The translations under genes and the position numbers were made by a program. Source: Heliobacterium mobile (GTDB lineage Bacteria > Bacillota > Desulfitobacteriia > Heliobacteriales > Heliobacteriaceae). Taken from it: a DNA stretch of 64,000 nucleotides. The notes under the pieces are model-generated. The model saw only the letters and a program-made list of their open reading frames with translations. It searched no databases and was not told the origin of the DNA. The stretch lies in the NCBI RefSeq assembly GCF_009720735.1, contig NZ_WNKU01000009.1:62001-126000 (forward strand), written 5' to 3'. Every line of letters starts with the position of its first letter. Position 1 is the stretch's first letter. Of this stretch, positions 37,222 to 46,755 are shown piece after piece.

Positions 37222-37325
37222 ATAGGGAACCACTTTTTCCTATAATACTTTTTAACGCCTTTGCCTCTTGTTATAATAATCGTAAGATGTCGTAAAATGA
37301 AAAACATTGACAGGAGCGAAGTATC

Positions 37326-38000
37326 GTGAAAGAAATCGCAATAACCCTTTTGCGGATATTGCTTTCCGGTTCTCTCAGCGTCACCGCCTTCGTTCTCATC
37401 TATTTGTTTAATGGCTTTGATCTTCTGCCGGCCCTCGTCACTGGAGGGGCAGCCTATTTCATCTCCTCTTACGTCATAAAGCGTCGCTTCTCCCCCGCCC
37501 TTCCTCAAGGCCAGCTTGGTGACGGTTCGGAAGGACGCTTCATCGAGAAGACCCTCAAAGAAGGCCGGCAAAAAGTCAAAACGATTGGTCGCCTGCGCTT
37601 TAAAATCCGTTCTATCCCCATTTGGCTGAAGGTATCTCGGTTGTATAAAATCGCTGAACAGATCCTCGCCATCACCACAAAAGACCCCAAACGCATCAAA
37701 AAAGCCCAAGCTTTTTTCAATCACTACCTGGACGCCACGATCACCATTTTAGAGAAATACAGCCTGCTCGCGAATCAACCTGTCACCAATCATGAAATTC
37801 GTGAAGCCGTAGAAAAAACAGAAGCCGTCTTGAATGACCTTCGCGACGCTTACGAAGCGGAACTTCGACAAGTCTTGTCCAATGACGTTCTCGATTTAGA
37901 CGTGGAAATCAATGTGCTAAAACAGACTTTAGATGCCAAAAGCATCCCTTCAAAACCTTTTGAGCCATTGAACGCCGATGCAAAAGGAGTGAAAAAGTGA
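37326..38000 (+). CDS. xpaC: XpaC family protein
   Basis: The 224-residue product has two N-terminal membrane helices (about 5-25 and 30-48, with ALVTGGAAYFISSYVIKRRF) and a helical cytoplasmic part (LYKIAEQILAITTKDPKRIK, AQAFFNHYLDATITILEKYS). This matches the XpaC (5-bromo-4-chloroindolyl phosphate hydrolysis) family, whose true function is unknown and which is regularly paired with telA. GTG start with GGAG 8 nt upstream. It overlaps telA by 4 bp (GTGA), so the two are translationally coupled. Confidence 0.85.
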   Translation: MKEIAITLLRILLSGSLSVTAFVLIYLFNGFDLLPALVTGGAAYFISSYVIKRRFSPALPQGQLGDGSEGRFIEKTLKEGRQKVKTIGRLRFKIRSIPIWLKVSRLYKIAEQILAITTKDPKRIKKAQAFFNHYLDATITILEKYSLLANQPVTNHEIREAVEKTEAVLNDLRDAYEAELRQVLSNDVLDLDVEINVLKQTLDAKSIPSKPFEPLNADAKGVKK

Positions 38001-39187
38001 CCATGAAGTCATCCTCCTCCGATCCTTTTTCGATTCCCGGCCCCTTCGAATCGCCAGATCCCCTTGCCTCTTCTCCTTCCACAACGATTCCCTCAGTTCC
38101 CACCCCGACCCGTTCTTTTCCGCCGGAAACTCTGTTGTCTTCCTTGCCACCGGAGCAACAACGCAAGGCACAGGCACTCGCCCAGCAGCTTCATCCCGAC
38201 GACAGCCGTACCTTGTTACAGTTTGGCATGCCCGTGCAGACAGAACTGTCTCGTTTCGCCGATACGATCCTCGATCACGTACGAGCCAAGGATTCCGGTC
38301 CTGTCGGTGAAATTCTGGGAAATCTGATGTTCAAGTTAAAAGAAGTGGATCCCGACGAACTGAACGAATCGAAAGGGGGCTTCTTCAACAAACTCTTCGG
38401 CTCAGCCAAACGTTCCACTGAGAAGCTCCTCGCCCGTTATCAGACCCTGGGCCATGAAATCGATCAGATCAGCCAGCAGTTGGACAAGACCCGCCTGCAG
38501 TTATTGCGGGATGTGACCCTGTTGGAGACCTTGTTTATAAAAAACCGCGAATACTTTGAGGAACTGAACGTCTATATCGCTGCAGGCCGGTTCAAACTGG
38601 AAGAGCTGCGCACACGAACCATCCCGATGCTGCAGCAAAAGGCGGCCCTCCGTGACGACGCTGCCGTCGTGCAAGAATTGAATGACTATATCCAGTTTTC
38701 CGACCGCCTGGAGAAGAAGATCCACGACCTGCTCATCAGCCGCACGGTCACGCTCCAGACCGCGCCCCAGATCCGCTTGATCCAAAACAATGATCACGTG
38801 CTCGTCGAAAAAATTCAATCGTCCATCTTGACGACCATCCCGCTCTGGAAAAACCAAGTCGTCCTCACCTTGACCCTCCACCGCCAGCAAAGCGCCTTAG
38901 CCATGCAAAAACAAGTGACCGATACGACGAATGACCTGCTGCTGCGGAACTCAGAGATGCTCAAGACGAACAGCATCGGTGTGGCCCGGGAAAACGAGCG
39001 AGCCATCGTCGATCTGGAGACCTTGAAAAAAACCCAGGAAAACCTGATTCACACCCTGGAGGAGACACTAAAAATCCAGCAAGAAGGACGGACGAAACGG
39101 CAAGAAGCGGAAACTGAATTGGCCCGGATGGAACAGGAACTGAAGAACCGGTTGATGACTATCGTCACATCGACGACTCATCGGTAA
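37997..39187 (+). CDS. telA: Toxic anion resistance protein TelA
   Basis: A TelA-family cytoplasmic protein (396 residues), linked in other bacteria to tellurite and cell-wall-antibiotic tolerance. A Pro/Ser-rich N-terminus (about 1-50) is followed by long amphipathic helices: GEILGNLMFKLKEVDPDELN, GGFFNKLFGSAKRSTEKLLA and NQVVLTLTLHRQQSALAMQK. The sequence ends in a coiled coil. GTG 37997 has GGAG 8 nt upstream and overlaps the xpaC stop; ATG 38003 is less well placed. Confidence 0.88.
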   Translation: MTMKSSSSDPFSIPGPFESPDPLASSPSTTIPSVPTPTRSFPPETLLSSLPPEQQRKAQALAQQLHPDDSRTLLQFGMPVQTELSRFADTILDHVRAKDSGPVGEILGNLMFKLKEVDPDELNESKGGFFNKLFGSAKRSTEKLLARYQTLGHEIDQISQQLDKTRLQLLRDVTLLETLFIKNREYFEELNVYIAAGRFKLEELRTRTIPMLQQKAALRDDAAVVQELNDYIQFSDRLEKKIHDLLISRTVTLQTAPQIRLIQNNDHVLVEKIQSSILTTIPLWKNQVVLTLTLHRQQSALAMQKQVTDTTNDLLLRNSEMLKTNSIGVARENERAIVDLETLKKTQENLIHTLEETLKIQQEGRTKRQEAETELARMEQELKNRLMTIVTSTTHR

Positions 39188-39264
39188 GTGAAGGGATACC
39201 ATGGGAAGACACTCCATCGAGAACCTGGGGACCCTGTTATATACAACTAAGGGCTCTACTTGAA

Positions 39265-39306
39265 AAAAGGACGGCGTCTATTTCTTAATAAGACGTCGTC
39301 CTTTTA
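39265..39306. terminator. Terminator after telA
   Basis: AAAAGGACGGCGTCT pairs with AGACGTCGTCCTTTT with one wobble across an 11-nt loop. It can act in both directions. Confidence 0.85.
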
Positions 39307-39371
39307 CTTTCTATCAACATTTTCATTAAAAGTAATTTAGAATCAAGAGATGCAACTGAAGGCAAAATCCG

Positions 39372-39541
39372 GGGTGTAATGACGAAGCGAGCGTTTTGGG
39401 CGGAGCGGCGTCGAGAGCGAAAGTTGCGAAGCGGATAGGTGCGCCATGGTTTACATGCAGAAATGCCCAGAGGTTTGGCGCACCCGCGGAGCAACAGAGC
39501 GAACAGCCGTGGAGCCCTTAGCGAGCGGAGTCATTACACCC
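39372..39541. repeat. GC-rich palindromic element of 170 bp
   Basis: The ends are a perfect 12-bp inverted repeat (GGGTGTAATGAC with GTCATTACACCC). A nested 9-bp inverted repeat GGTGCGCCA/TGGCGCACC lies inside (39438-39446 and 39476-39484). The interior is rich in GCGAGCG/GAGCGA motifs and has no convincing gene. It lies between telA and the 3' end of an RND gene. It looks like a MITE-like or REP-like repeat, or a structured RNA; no second copy was seen in the window. Confidence 0.55.
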
Positions 39542-39586
39542 AGATCTACCAAATGTACCACAAAGTGAAAGACTAAGTGGAACTTT

Positions 39587-42500
39587 CTAAGCATCGATGG
39601 CCGCTTTCGCCTCAATCCTAGCGACTTGCTTTCTCAGGCGCTCCATCTTTTTCCGTTTACGCCAGTTGATAAAATCATCGATAAGCGTATAGAACACAGG
39701 GATAACGACGAGCGTGAACACGGTCGATGTGATCAAGCCGCCAATAAGGACGACAGCCATACCGGAACGGACTTCCGTTCCTTCCGTCACCGCCGCCGCT
39801 ACCGGGAGCATCCCGAAGATCATGGTGAAGGTCGTCATCATGATCGGCCGCAGACGAGTTTTACCGGCTTCCACCAATGCCTCCCGGAGCGGTTTCCCCC
39901 GCTCGACGAGCGTATTGGTGTAGTCGATGAGCAAGGTACCGTTTTTCGCCACCAAGCCGTCCATCATGATGATACCGATGCCTGAGAACAGGTTGATCGT
40001 CTTTCCGGTAACGGCCAGGGCGATCAGCGCCCCGATCAGGCCTAAGGGAAGCGACATCATCCGGATCATGGGCGTAACATAACTTTCATAGAGAATGGCT
40101 AGAACCATGTACACCAAGGTGATCGAAAGCAGGAAGGCCGAGATCAGTTGTACACCCGTCTCTTCCATGTCTTGCGTGGAGCCGGCCTGCTTGATGGAAT
40201 AGCCGGGAGGAAGTTTCAGTTGGGCGAGGCGCTGGTTGAGTTCGTTGTTAAAGGCGCTTTGGGCGGTGCCTTTTTTTAGATTTCCCGATATGGTAATCGT
40301 TCGCTGCCGATCGATGCGGTGAATCTCCGTTGGCCCGCTGCCTTTTTTCACGTCGGCAATCAACCCGATCGGGACCAGTTGGCCCGCTGAAGTCGTGACG
40401 GTGATGCGTTTTAGTTCATCCACGGAAGCCTTATTGACACCGTTGAGGCGGACGAGTACATCCACATCATCATCGCCGGTCCGGTAGGACGTGGCCACAT
40501 CGCCGTTTAAGGAGGCCCGGAGCGTTCGAGAGATATCATCGACCGTAAGTCCGTATGTAGAGGCTCGGGCTCGGTCGATGGTAATCTGCACCTCCGGCTG
40601 TCCGAAACGGAAGTTGGAATCGACCTCGATGGCTCCAGGAGTCTCCTTAGCGATCGTCTTTACCTGATCAGCCAGGGTCAACAGCCGGTCGTAATCGGGA
40701 CCGGATACTTCCAACTGGATCGCTGTTCCTGGCGGGCCGCCGCCTGATTCCGATTCAAGGACCCGAATGTCTCCCTTGGTGAATTGCTTGGCAAAGAGGC
40801 GAAGCTCGTCACCAATTTGCCACATCGAGCGGGATCGTTCCGCCTTGGAATAGAGTTGTATACCGATATTGGCTTTATTGGAACCCACTGCAGAAGCTCC
40901 GCCGCCGCTGGTTCCGATACTGCTCTGGAAGTATTTGATTTCCGGGATTGTTTTTAAGTACGCTTCGATTTCTTTGACGGCCTGATCGGTCGTCGCCACA
41001 GGCGTCCCGTTCGCCATTTCCAAGTTGATGGTCAGTTCGCCTTGGTCCGATTTCGGCATAAACTCGAAGCCAACGAGGCCTAAGGGGATCAAGGTTAAAC
41101 TGGCCATCACAGCGGCGAGGGCGGCAGCGATGACCGTCTTCCGATGCTTCAGCGCCCAGGCGAGGGCCTTCATGTAATCGGAACTGGATCGATCACCCAC
41201 CCGCTCCGTCAGGGACCAAAAACGGTTGGAAAGAGGTTCGATTTTTCGCAGGACCCAACCTAAAATAGAAGCCTGCCGTTTTTTCGCTTTTAACTGCTTT
41301 GTCTCCGGATCTTCTTCCATATAGAAGCGAGAGGCTAGCATCGGTGTCAATGTAAAGGAAACGAAAAGGGAAAAAAGCGTTGCGATGACCACAGTGAGGC
41401 CGAACTGCCGGAAAAACTGGCCCACCATGCCTCCCATAAAGGCAATCGGGGCGAAAACGACCACGTCCGACAAGGTGATGGCGATAGCGGCCATACCGAT
41501 CTCGGATCGGCCCTCCAAGACCGCTTCCACTGTCCCTTTACCCATGTCTCGGTGCCGGTGAATGTTCTCCAAGACGACGATCGAGTCGTCAACGAGGATA
41601 CCGATACAAAGGGCCATCCCCATGAGGGACATCATGTTGAACGTAAATCCAGCGAAATACATGCCCATCAAGGTCGAGATCAGCGATGTCGGGATGGCGA
41701 TGATGACAGTGAGCATCGAACGCCATTCCCGCAGAAATATAAACAAGGCAAATGCCGTCGTTACAATACCCTCTAAGATACTCCAGCGAGTCCCGTTCAA
41801 AGATAGATGAACATATTGAGAAAAGTCGCGAGCGATATGGACTTGCACATCGGGCGGCAAATCCTTCTCAATCGCCGGCAAAGCTTTTTTCACAGCATCG
41901 CCTACGTCGACAATGCTGGCGTCGCTCTGTTTAAAAACGGCCGCAGCGATCGAGGCTTCTCCATTGAGACGGCTGAAGGTGCGCATCTCTTCATAGTCGT
42001 CTTTAACGGTAGCGATGTTTTTCAAGGGAATGCTGTGACCGTTGGCCAAAGGAATCTGGATATCCTCCACTTCCTTGACCGATTTGAACTCACCCATGAC
42101 GCGGACGTTGTACTCCAGGTCTGGCCGGTCCAATCGTCCGCTCGGTTGGTTCAGGTTCTCTTTATCGAGGCGGTTGACCACCGTATTGACGGACAATCCG
42201 TATCCTTCGAGCTTGGCCTTGTCAATCTGGACTTGGACTTGCCGCTTCTTCCCGCCGACGAGGGATACATCGGTGACGCCGGCGACTTTGAGCAACCTCT
42301 CCTTCAAGATGTTGTCGACGAGGTCATAGGTTTCTTCGATCGGCCGAGGGCTGACGACCGATAAAGTGATGACTGGAGCCGAGTTCATGTCCATCTTGAC
42401 GACGACGGGATCTTTGGCGTCTTCCGGCAACTGCCCTTTGATCGAATCGACCTTTTTCTGAACGTCGATGGCTGCCTGATCGGCATTGGCAGACAGCTCA

Positions 42501-42784
42501 AATTCGACGACAACAAAACCAAAACCCTCGGAGGCTTGGGACATGGTCGACTTGATCTTACTGATGGAGGCGACCGATGATTCAATCGGTTTAAGGACCT
42601 GTTTTTCCACTTCCTCGGCGCCAGCGCCGGGGTAGGAAACGCTGACAGTCACATAGGGGATATTCACGTTTGGATACAAGTCGACGCCAAGCATGCGATA
42701 GCTATATAACCCCAGCACAACGAACATGAGGACGATCATGGTCATGGCGACAGGCCGCTTGACGGCAAATTCGGTCAGGCGCAT
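39587..42784 (-). CDS. RND multidrug efflux pump (HAE1/AcrB-like), second copy
   Basis: A 1065-residue RND pump, same family as that at 23075 but clearly divergent. Helix 1 is MTMIVLMFVVLGLYSYRMLG and the proton relay GILVDDSIVVLENIHRH is intact. The MAMVVLIGGLITSTVFTLVV-like last helix pair is present (as SGMAVVLIGGLITSTVFTLV), followed by a basic tail. An insert of about 30 charged residues (EEDPETKQLKAKKRQ...) lies between the two halves. AAAGGAGAG precedes the ATG. It is downstream of its adaptor by 39 bp, and a marR gene is divergent from the pair. Confidence 0.93.
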   Translation of the reverse strand: MRLTEFAVKRPVAMTMIVLMFVVLGLYSYRMLGVDLYPNVNIPYVTVSVSYPGAGAEEVEKQVLKPIESSVASISKIKSTMSQASEGFGFVVVEFELSANADQAAIDVQKKVDSIKGQLPEDAKDPVVVKMDMNSAPVITLSVVSPRPIEETYDLVDNILKERLLKVAGVTDVSLVGGKKRQVQVQIDKAKLEGYGLSVNTVVNRLDKENLNQPSGRLDRPDLEYNVRVMGEFKSVKEVEDIQIPLANGHSIPLKNIATVKDDYEEMRTFSRLNGEASIAAAVFKQSDASIVDVGDAVKKALPAIEKDLPPDVQVHIARDFSQYVHLSLNGTRWSILEGIVTTAFALFIFLREWRSMLTVIIAIPTSLISTLMGMYFAGFTFNMMSLMGMALCIGILVDDSIVVLENIHRHRDMGKGTVEAVLEGRSEIGMAAIAITLSDVVVFAPIAFMGGMVGQFFRQFGLTVVIATLFSLFVSFTLTPMLASRFYMEEDPETKQLKAKKRQASILGWVLRKIEPLSNRFWSLTERVGDRSSSDYMKALAWALKHRKTVIAAALAAVMASLTLIPLGLVGFEFMPKSDQGELTINLEMANGTPVATTDQAVKEIEAYLKTIPEIKYFQSSIGTSGGGASAVGSNKANIGIQLYSKAERSRSMWQIGDELRLFAKQFTKGDIRVLESESGGGPPGTAIQLEVSGPDYDRLLTLADQVKTIAKETPGAIEVDSNFRFGQPEVQITIDRARASTYGLTVDDISRTLRASLNGDVATSYRTGDDDVDVLVRLNGVNKASVDELKRITVTTSAGQLVPIGLIADVKKGSGPTEIHRIDRQRTITISGNLKKGTAQSAFNNELNQRLAQLKLPPGYSIKQAGSTQDMEETGVQLISAFLLSITLVYMVLAILYESYVTPMIRMMSLPLGLIGALIALAVTGKTINLFSGIGIIMMDGLVAKNGTLLIDYTNTLVERGKPLREALVEAGKTRLRPIMMTTFTMIFGMLPVAAAVTEGTEVRSGMAVVLIGGLITSTVFTLVVIPVFYTLIDDFINWRKRKKMERLRKQVARIEAKAAIDA

Positions 42785-42823
42785 GGTTCAGGCTCTCCTT
42801 TCTTGGTGTAAGTTCTGAGACTG

Positions 42824-44041
42824 TTACTGCGCCTGTCCACCGGATGGAGCCTGTTCTGCCGGAGCCGGAGCAGTTTGGGTGCTGCCCTGCTCGGCGATAG
42901 CTACGCCATCGGTCAATGTTTTCAACCCGGAAGTGATGATCTTATCGTTCTCGGTGATTCCATCGAGAATCTCAACCAGTTTTCCGTCGGTGATTCCCAG
43001 GTGGACTTTCTTCTCAACGGCTTTGCCTTCCACAGCCAGATAGATCATCGGCGTACCGTTTCGCTCGATGATCGCCTCTGTGGGAACGGTCAAAACGTCT
43101 GTCTTTTGATTGGTGTTCAGTTGGAATTCGGCAAACATGCCCGGTTTCAATATGTAATCATGGTTATCGATGCTGATCCAGATGGGATATGTTTTCGACT
43201 TTTCGTCGGCTATGGGGCTGATTTTAGTGATACGGCCTTTGAACGGTTCTGTCCTTGCCGCCGTGATTTTCACTTCTACTTCCTGCCCGGTCTTGACGTA
43301 GTTGATATCCGTTTCGGTCAGGTTGGCTTTGACTTCCACAGTGTCAATGTTCACCACAGTAAAAGCAGGATTGGTGTTCGAAACGTATTCACCTGTGTTG
43401 GCACTTCGGTCGGCGATGATACCGGTCACCGGTGAACGCAAAATGGTATCATTCAACTCGACTTCGATTTGGCGAATTTGAGCCTGACTTTGTTGCATTT
43501 GGGCCTGGGCAGAAGCGATACTCGCCTGATCATTGGCGACGCGTTTCACCGCCGTATCATAAGCGCTTTTGCTGTTTTCAAACTCGGTCTTCGGGGCTGC
43601 ACCCGCTTCAAAGAGGGCCTTTTGCCGCTCGTAATTCCGCTGGGCATCGTCGAGGGCGATTTGGTCCATCTCCAACTGAACTTGCGCTTTTTGCAGATTG
43701 GCTTCGTTGACAGCGACTCCAGCCTTGGCCGAGTCCAATCGGGCTTGAATGTCGGCGTTGTCCAGTTCCATAAGCACGTCGCCAGCCCGGACCATCTGTC
43801 CCACTTCGCCGTTACTATGGGCCACTTTTCCTGTCCCTTTGGGCACGAGTTTCAATTCTTCCTTCGCTTCCAGCGTTCCGTTGAAAGTCAACCGATTAGA
43901 CAAGCTCGCCCGCTGTACCTTCGCTAGGGAAACTGTCTGTGCGGCCGCTTCTGCCGTGGGCGCTTCCGTCTGTTTCCCGCAAGCTGTTCCCGCCGTCAAC
44001 AAGACGAGCGCCAGCAGCCCGACGCCCATTTCTTTTTTCAC
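42824..44041 (-). CDS. RND adaptor (membrane fusion) lipoprotein, second copy
   Basis: The 405-residue HlyD/AcrA-type adaptor has lipoprotein signal LLALVLLTAGTAC, lipoyl half GQMVRAGDVLMELDNADIQA, a coiled-coil hairpin (about 100-195), barrel motif LNDTILRSPVTGIIADRSAN and a short Pro/Gln tail. It lacks the long Gly/Asn-rich tail of the other adaptor. GTG start with AAGGAGG 8 nt upstream. First gene of the pump operon and divergent from marR across 191 bp, so MarR probably represses it. Confidence 0.9.
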   Translation of the reverse strand: MKKEMGVGLLALVLLTAGTACGKQTEAPTAEAAAQTVSLAKVQRASLSNRLTFNGTLEAKEELKLVPKGTGKVAHSNGEVGQMVRAGDVLMELDNADIQARLDSAKAGVAVNEANLQKAQVQLEMDQIALDDAQRNYERQKALFEAGAAPKTEFENSKSAYDTAVKRVANDQASIASAQAQMQQSQAQIRQIEVELNDTILRSPVTGIIADRSANTGEYVSNTNPAFTVVNIDTVEVKANLTETDINYVKTGQEVEVKITAARTEPFKGRITKISPIADEKSKTYPIWISIDNHDYILKPGMFAEFQLNTNQKTDVLTVPTEAIIERNGTPMIYLAVEGKAVEKKVHLGITDGKLVEILDGITENDKIITSGLKTLTDGVAIAEQGSTQTAPAPAEQAPSGGQAQ

Positions 44042-44141
44042 AACATGTTCCTCCTTATTTCTGTCGAGAGCTCTTCCTATCTTCCAATGCTATCTGATTG
44101 AATGGGGCTGTCTAAACTTTCCGCTGTCCCCTCTATTAGGA

Positions 44142-44170
44142 TTGACATCCCCCGCATTCCACCGTAGTAT
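44142..44170 (+). promoter_or_regulatory. Sigma-A-type promoter of the marR gene
   Basis: TTGACA (44142-44147) and TAGTAT (44165-44170) are separated by exactly 17 bp. Downstream, ATTTAA..TTAAAT half-sites (about 44188-44210) lie between the promoter and marR and could be a MarR operator. Confidence 0.65.
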
Positions 44171-44232
44171 TGTTTTAGCAACTAAGATATTTAACTACCA
44201 AGACTTTTAAATCGTAAGGGAAGTGGACGTCA

Positions 44233-44688
44233 ATGTCAAGCGAGACAGTGGACAAAGAAACCTATTTGACGAGGATTCAGACACTCTTAGACGAGTTTTT
44301 TTATAACATTAAGCAGGCCACTCAGGACGTGGGCGGTGACATTCCCTTGGCAGAGGGACATTTCTTTCTCCTCTACCTTTTGTGGAAGTTCGGTCCCTGT
44401 AATTCTACCTATATTGCCGGGCAGTTGGGCGTCACCTCGGGCGCTGTGACCGGAATCACGGATAAACTGGCAGGATTAAACCTTCTCACCCGAGAACGTT
44501 CCCTCGCCGACCGGCGGGTGGTCATGTTATCGCTGACTGAGCAAGGGTTGAGCATGATTCAAACAGTGAATCATCGACGCTTTGAACGGATTAACGCCCA
44601 GCTACGGTTGTTAAACGCAGACGATTTGGAGAAAGCCGTCGATGTATTGGAAAAGATGAACGGGACCTTACGAGAAAGGGCTCGGTAA
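44233..44688 (+). CDS. MarR family transcriptional regulator
   Basis: The 151-residue winged-helix repressor has the recognition region TYIAGQLGVTSGAVTGITDK and wing LLTRERSLADRRVVMLSLTE. It is divergent from the RND operon, the standard arrangement for a drug-responsive repressor of efflux. GGGAAGTGG lies before the ATG. A terminator overlaps its stop codon. The ligand is unknown. Confidence 0.92.
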   Translation: MSSETVDKETYLTRIQTLLDEFFYNIKQATQDVGGDIPLAEGHFFLLYLLWKFGPCNSTYIAGQLGVTSGAVTGITDKLAGLNLLTRERSLADRRVVMLSLTEQGLSMIQTVNHRRFERINAQLRLLNADDLEKAVDVLEKMNGTLRERAR

Positions 44689-44705
44689 AGCCCTTTCCTT
44701 CTTTG
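44674..44705 (+). terminator. Terminator overlapping the marR stop codon
   Basis: GAAAGGGCT pairs perfectly with AGCCCTTTC. The stop codon lies in the loop, and CTTCTTT follows. Confidence 0.75.
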
Positions 44706-44973
44706 GCTCGTTTAGCTAGTCCACCTATTAGAGACGATGGAAACGGTAGAAAAGTTACATCTTCACTTAATAACCCGGATTCCGCAAGTTCTCATGATTA
44801 TACAAAGAAAAATTAGTTTTATTCAGTTTTCTTCCTAAATAAACCACAAGATGCACCTGGATTCCTTACTGTAATCCCCATTAATGTTTATTAAAGCAAG
44901 AAAAACTGCATAAACCTAAAAATCAATTGAATGTTTATGCGGCATGCGGATTACGGGTAATAAAAATGAGTTG
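44706..44973. other. AT-rich stretch without a recognised gene
   Basis: I see no supported gene, RNA or repeat here. It lies between the marR terminator and the terminator of the convergent small membrane gene. Confidence 0.5.
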
Positions 44974-44975
44974 TT

Positions 44976-45013
44976 TTAAAAAACGAAAGCTCGCCTCAGC
45001 CGGCGGGCTTTTT
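44976..45013. terminator. Terminator at the 3' end of the small membrane gene
   Basis: AAAGCTCGCC pairs with GGCGGGCTTT (one G-T pair) across TCAGCC. It is flanked by an A-run and a T-run, so usable on both strands. On the minus strand it overlaps the end of the 44996 gene. Confidence 0.7.
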
Positions 45014-45226
45014 ATTCTGCTTCGTTTGTTTATAATACATCCAAAAATTAACTGCAGCGATGAGCAACATAAATATTCCCATTGTGTATCCATTGATTGC
45101 TATCAATGTTGGTTTTGAGTGGGCTAACCAAAGTTGCGTCAAAAATCGTAAGATAATCGCGATGAGGCCAAATCCGGTGAACACAATAGCATTACCCAGG
45201 TGTTTATCGATGTACTTACCTTTCAT
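44996..45226 (-). CDS. Small membrane protein, two helices, unrecognised
   Basis: The 76-residue product has two predicted membrane helices (IVFTGFGLIAIILRFLTQLW and YTMGIFMLLIAAVNFWMYY) and a Lys-rich tail. TAGGAGTAAACC precedes the ATG. It follows the hypothetical gene at 45251 by 24 bp, so the two probably form an operon, and it ends at a terminator. No family recognised. Confidence 0.65.
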   Translation of the reverse strand: MKGKYIDKHLGNAIVFTGFGLIAIILRFLTQLWLAHSKPTLIAINGYTMGIFMLLIAAVNFWMYYKQTKQNKKPAG

Positions 45227-45250
45227 GGTTTACTCCTACAGGATGCCTTT

Positions 45251-45610
45251 TTATCCACCCAAGGCCTCTACGATAACCTCTAGACCGTATCTCGAAAGGC
45301 CCCATTGCCGACAAATATCATCGTCAGCATACTTCCGGCGCCATCTCGGCAGTAATTGTACCTGTTGACGGTAGTGCATCTGATCGAACACTTCGAAAGA
45401 GACCAAATCCTCGTAAAGGGAATAGGTGATCAACGGTCCGGGCCGCCGGTAATCGCGCTTTTCTCGAGCGGAAAGTCTGTCTGACGGCATCACCATGCTG
45501 CCGACTCGGCCCAATCGCGATGCCCGTCCACGGACACCGGTAGCGGTAGTTTTCTTTTCACGGAGATCTTGGTAATAGAGGCGTTCAATATCTATTTCGG
45601 TCTCAGGCAA
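45251..45610 (-). CDS. Unrecognised basic protein (119 residues)
   Basis: A soluble protein rich in Arg. The N-terminal third is irregular (EKKTTATGVRGRASRLGRVG). The C-terminal part is more regular: LYEDLVSFEVFDQMHYRQQV, LLPRWRRKYADDDICRQWGL, SRYGLEVIVEALGG. The last part suggests a small helix-turn-helix, but this is not firm. TTG start with GGGGGAG 5 nt upstream. It precedes the small membrane gene and may share its transcript. Function unknown. Confidence 0.5.
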   Translation of the reverse strand: MPETEIDIERLYYQDLREKKTTATGVRGRASRLGRVGSMVMPSDRLSAREKRDYRRPGPLITYSLYEDLVSFEVFDQMHYRQQVQLLPRWRRKYADDDICRQWGLSRYGLEVIVEALGG

Positions 45611-45800
45611 CGGAGCTCCCCCTTTTTGTTCGCTTTATCTTATCCGTTCCCATTTTTGACCGTCGCTAAACAGAAAACCTACCTTCTCTTCATGTTACGC
45701 AGAGGAATTTTTTCAGCCTGTTTGTTACGTAGGACTTATTCTTTGAGATGGAGTAACAATTTACGATAGTCATCACAGTGTTTGAGCAGTTGTGAAAGGT

Positions 45801-46568
45801 TTATTGGAAGAAATACTTCCAAACTAGGGTGATGAACAATAGTCCGAAGGAGGTCATGAGAAAAGCCCTGACCAAATTCGTTCCTTTTCTTATGGCCAGC
45901 GTGCTGCCCAGCAGATTTCCCGTAATGTTTGCGAGCGCCATGGGCAGACCGAGAAGATACAATACCTTCCCTTCCAACAGAAAAACGATTAAGGCGCCAA
46001 CATTTGACGCTAAATTGAACACTTTCGCTGTTCCCGAAGCCATGACCAGGTCTAATCCAAGAAATATGTAAAAGGCCATGATCAGAAAGCTGCCCGTACC
46101 GGGTCCTAAAAATCCGTCATAGAAGCCGATCGAAAAACAAATCAATGGAACCTTCTTTAACAATTCCTGAGTGGAAGGCTCCTTATGTTCCTTTCGTACC
46201 TTTTGGGGAATTAACGTGATGGCCATGGCGAAGGGCAAGAGAAAGACGATCATTCGCCCAACTTGATCGTTAGGGAAATAGAGGATCGCCTTAGAGCCTA
46301 GAAAGGCTCCGAGCAGTGTGAATGCTATTCCAACTGAGACGATTCGCCAGTCGACTTTCTTGCTTCGTACGAAATTAACGAGGGCGAAACTTGTTCCGAA
46401 AGTGGAGGCAAACTTGTTGGTTCCCAGCACCGTCTGGGGAGGAAGTCCGGTAAACAAAAGCGCCGGCAGAAGCAAAAGCCCTCCACCACCGGCGATACTG
46501 TCTACGAAACCCGCAACAAAGGAAACTGCGGAAAGAATGACCGTCATCGTCAGTAGATCAAAACTCAT
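45801..46568 (-). CDS. TauE/SafE family anion exporter
   Basis: A 255-residue membrane protein with about eight helices and the family repeat motifs FVAGFVDSIAGGGGLLLLPA in the first half and SIGFYDGFLGPGTGSFLIMA in the second, followed by ASGTAKVFNLASNVGALIVF. Family members export sulfite, sulfoacetate or similar organic sulfonates; the substrate is not known here. AGAGG lies 6 nt before the ATG. Monocistronic as far as can be seen. Confidence 0.88.
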   Translation of the reverse strand: MSFDLLTMTVILSAVSFVAGFVDSIAGGGGLLLLPALLFTGLPPQTVLGTNKFASTFGTSFALVNFVRSKKVDWRIVSVGIAFTLLGAFLGSKAILYFPNDQVGRMIVFLLPFAMAITLIPQKVRKEHKEPSTQELLKKVPLICFSIGFYDGFLGPGTGSFLIMAFYIFLGLDLVMASGTAKVFNLASNVGALIVFLLEGKVLYLLGLPMALANITGNLLGSTLAIRKGTNLVRAFLMTSFGLLFITLVWKYFFQ

Positions 46569-46724
46569 CTTGTACCTCTTTCATTGGATGGCCCCCCCGC
46601 AGGTTTCGCGCAAGTACATACGTTTATGTGATTACTTTTTCAATACCTAACTCCTCTTTCCCTCCGAACGAAGATTCCGTCAATAGGCGTGACCGCCTTT
46701 GTTAAGCAAGCTGTTCCAGGCTTT

Positions 46725-46753
46725 TTGACGGCATTTAATATTTGTGATAACAT
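46725..46753 (+). promoter_or_regulatory. Promoter of the manganese riboswitch transcript
   Basis: TTGACG (46725-46730) and TAACAT (46748-46753) are separated by 17 bp, placing the transcript start at the beginning of the riboswitch. Confidence 0.6.
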
Positions 46754-46755
46754 GT

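Noticed and set aside
39285-39494. 69-residue minus-strand frame inside the GC-rich element
   Set aside because: TTG start, no ribosome site, Arg-rich composition caused by the repeat; explained by the palindromic element.
45736-45822. 28-codon minus-strand frame ending LSQLLKHCDDYRKLLLHLKE, overlapping the end of the TauE/SafE gene
   Set aside because: It looks protein-like but has only a TTG start, no ribosome site and overlaps the neighbouring gene; I cannot support it.
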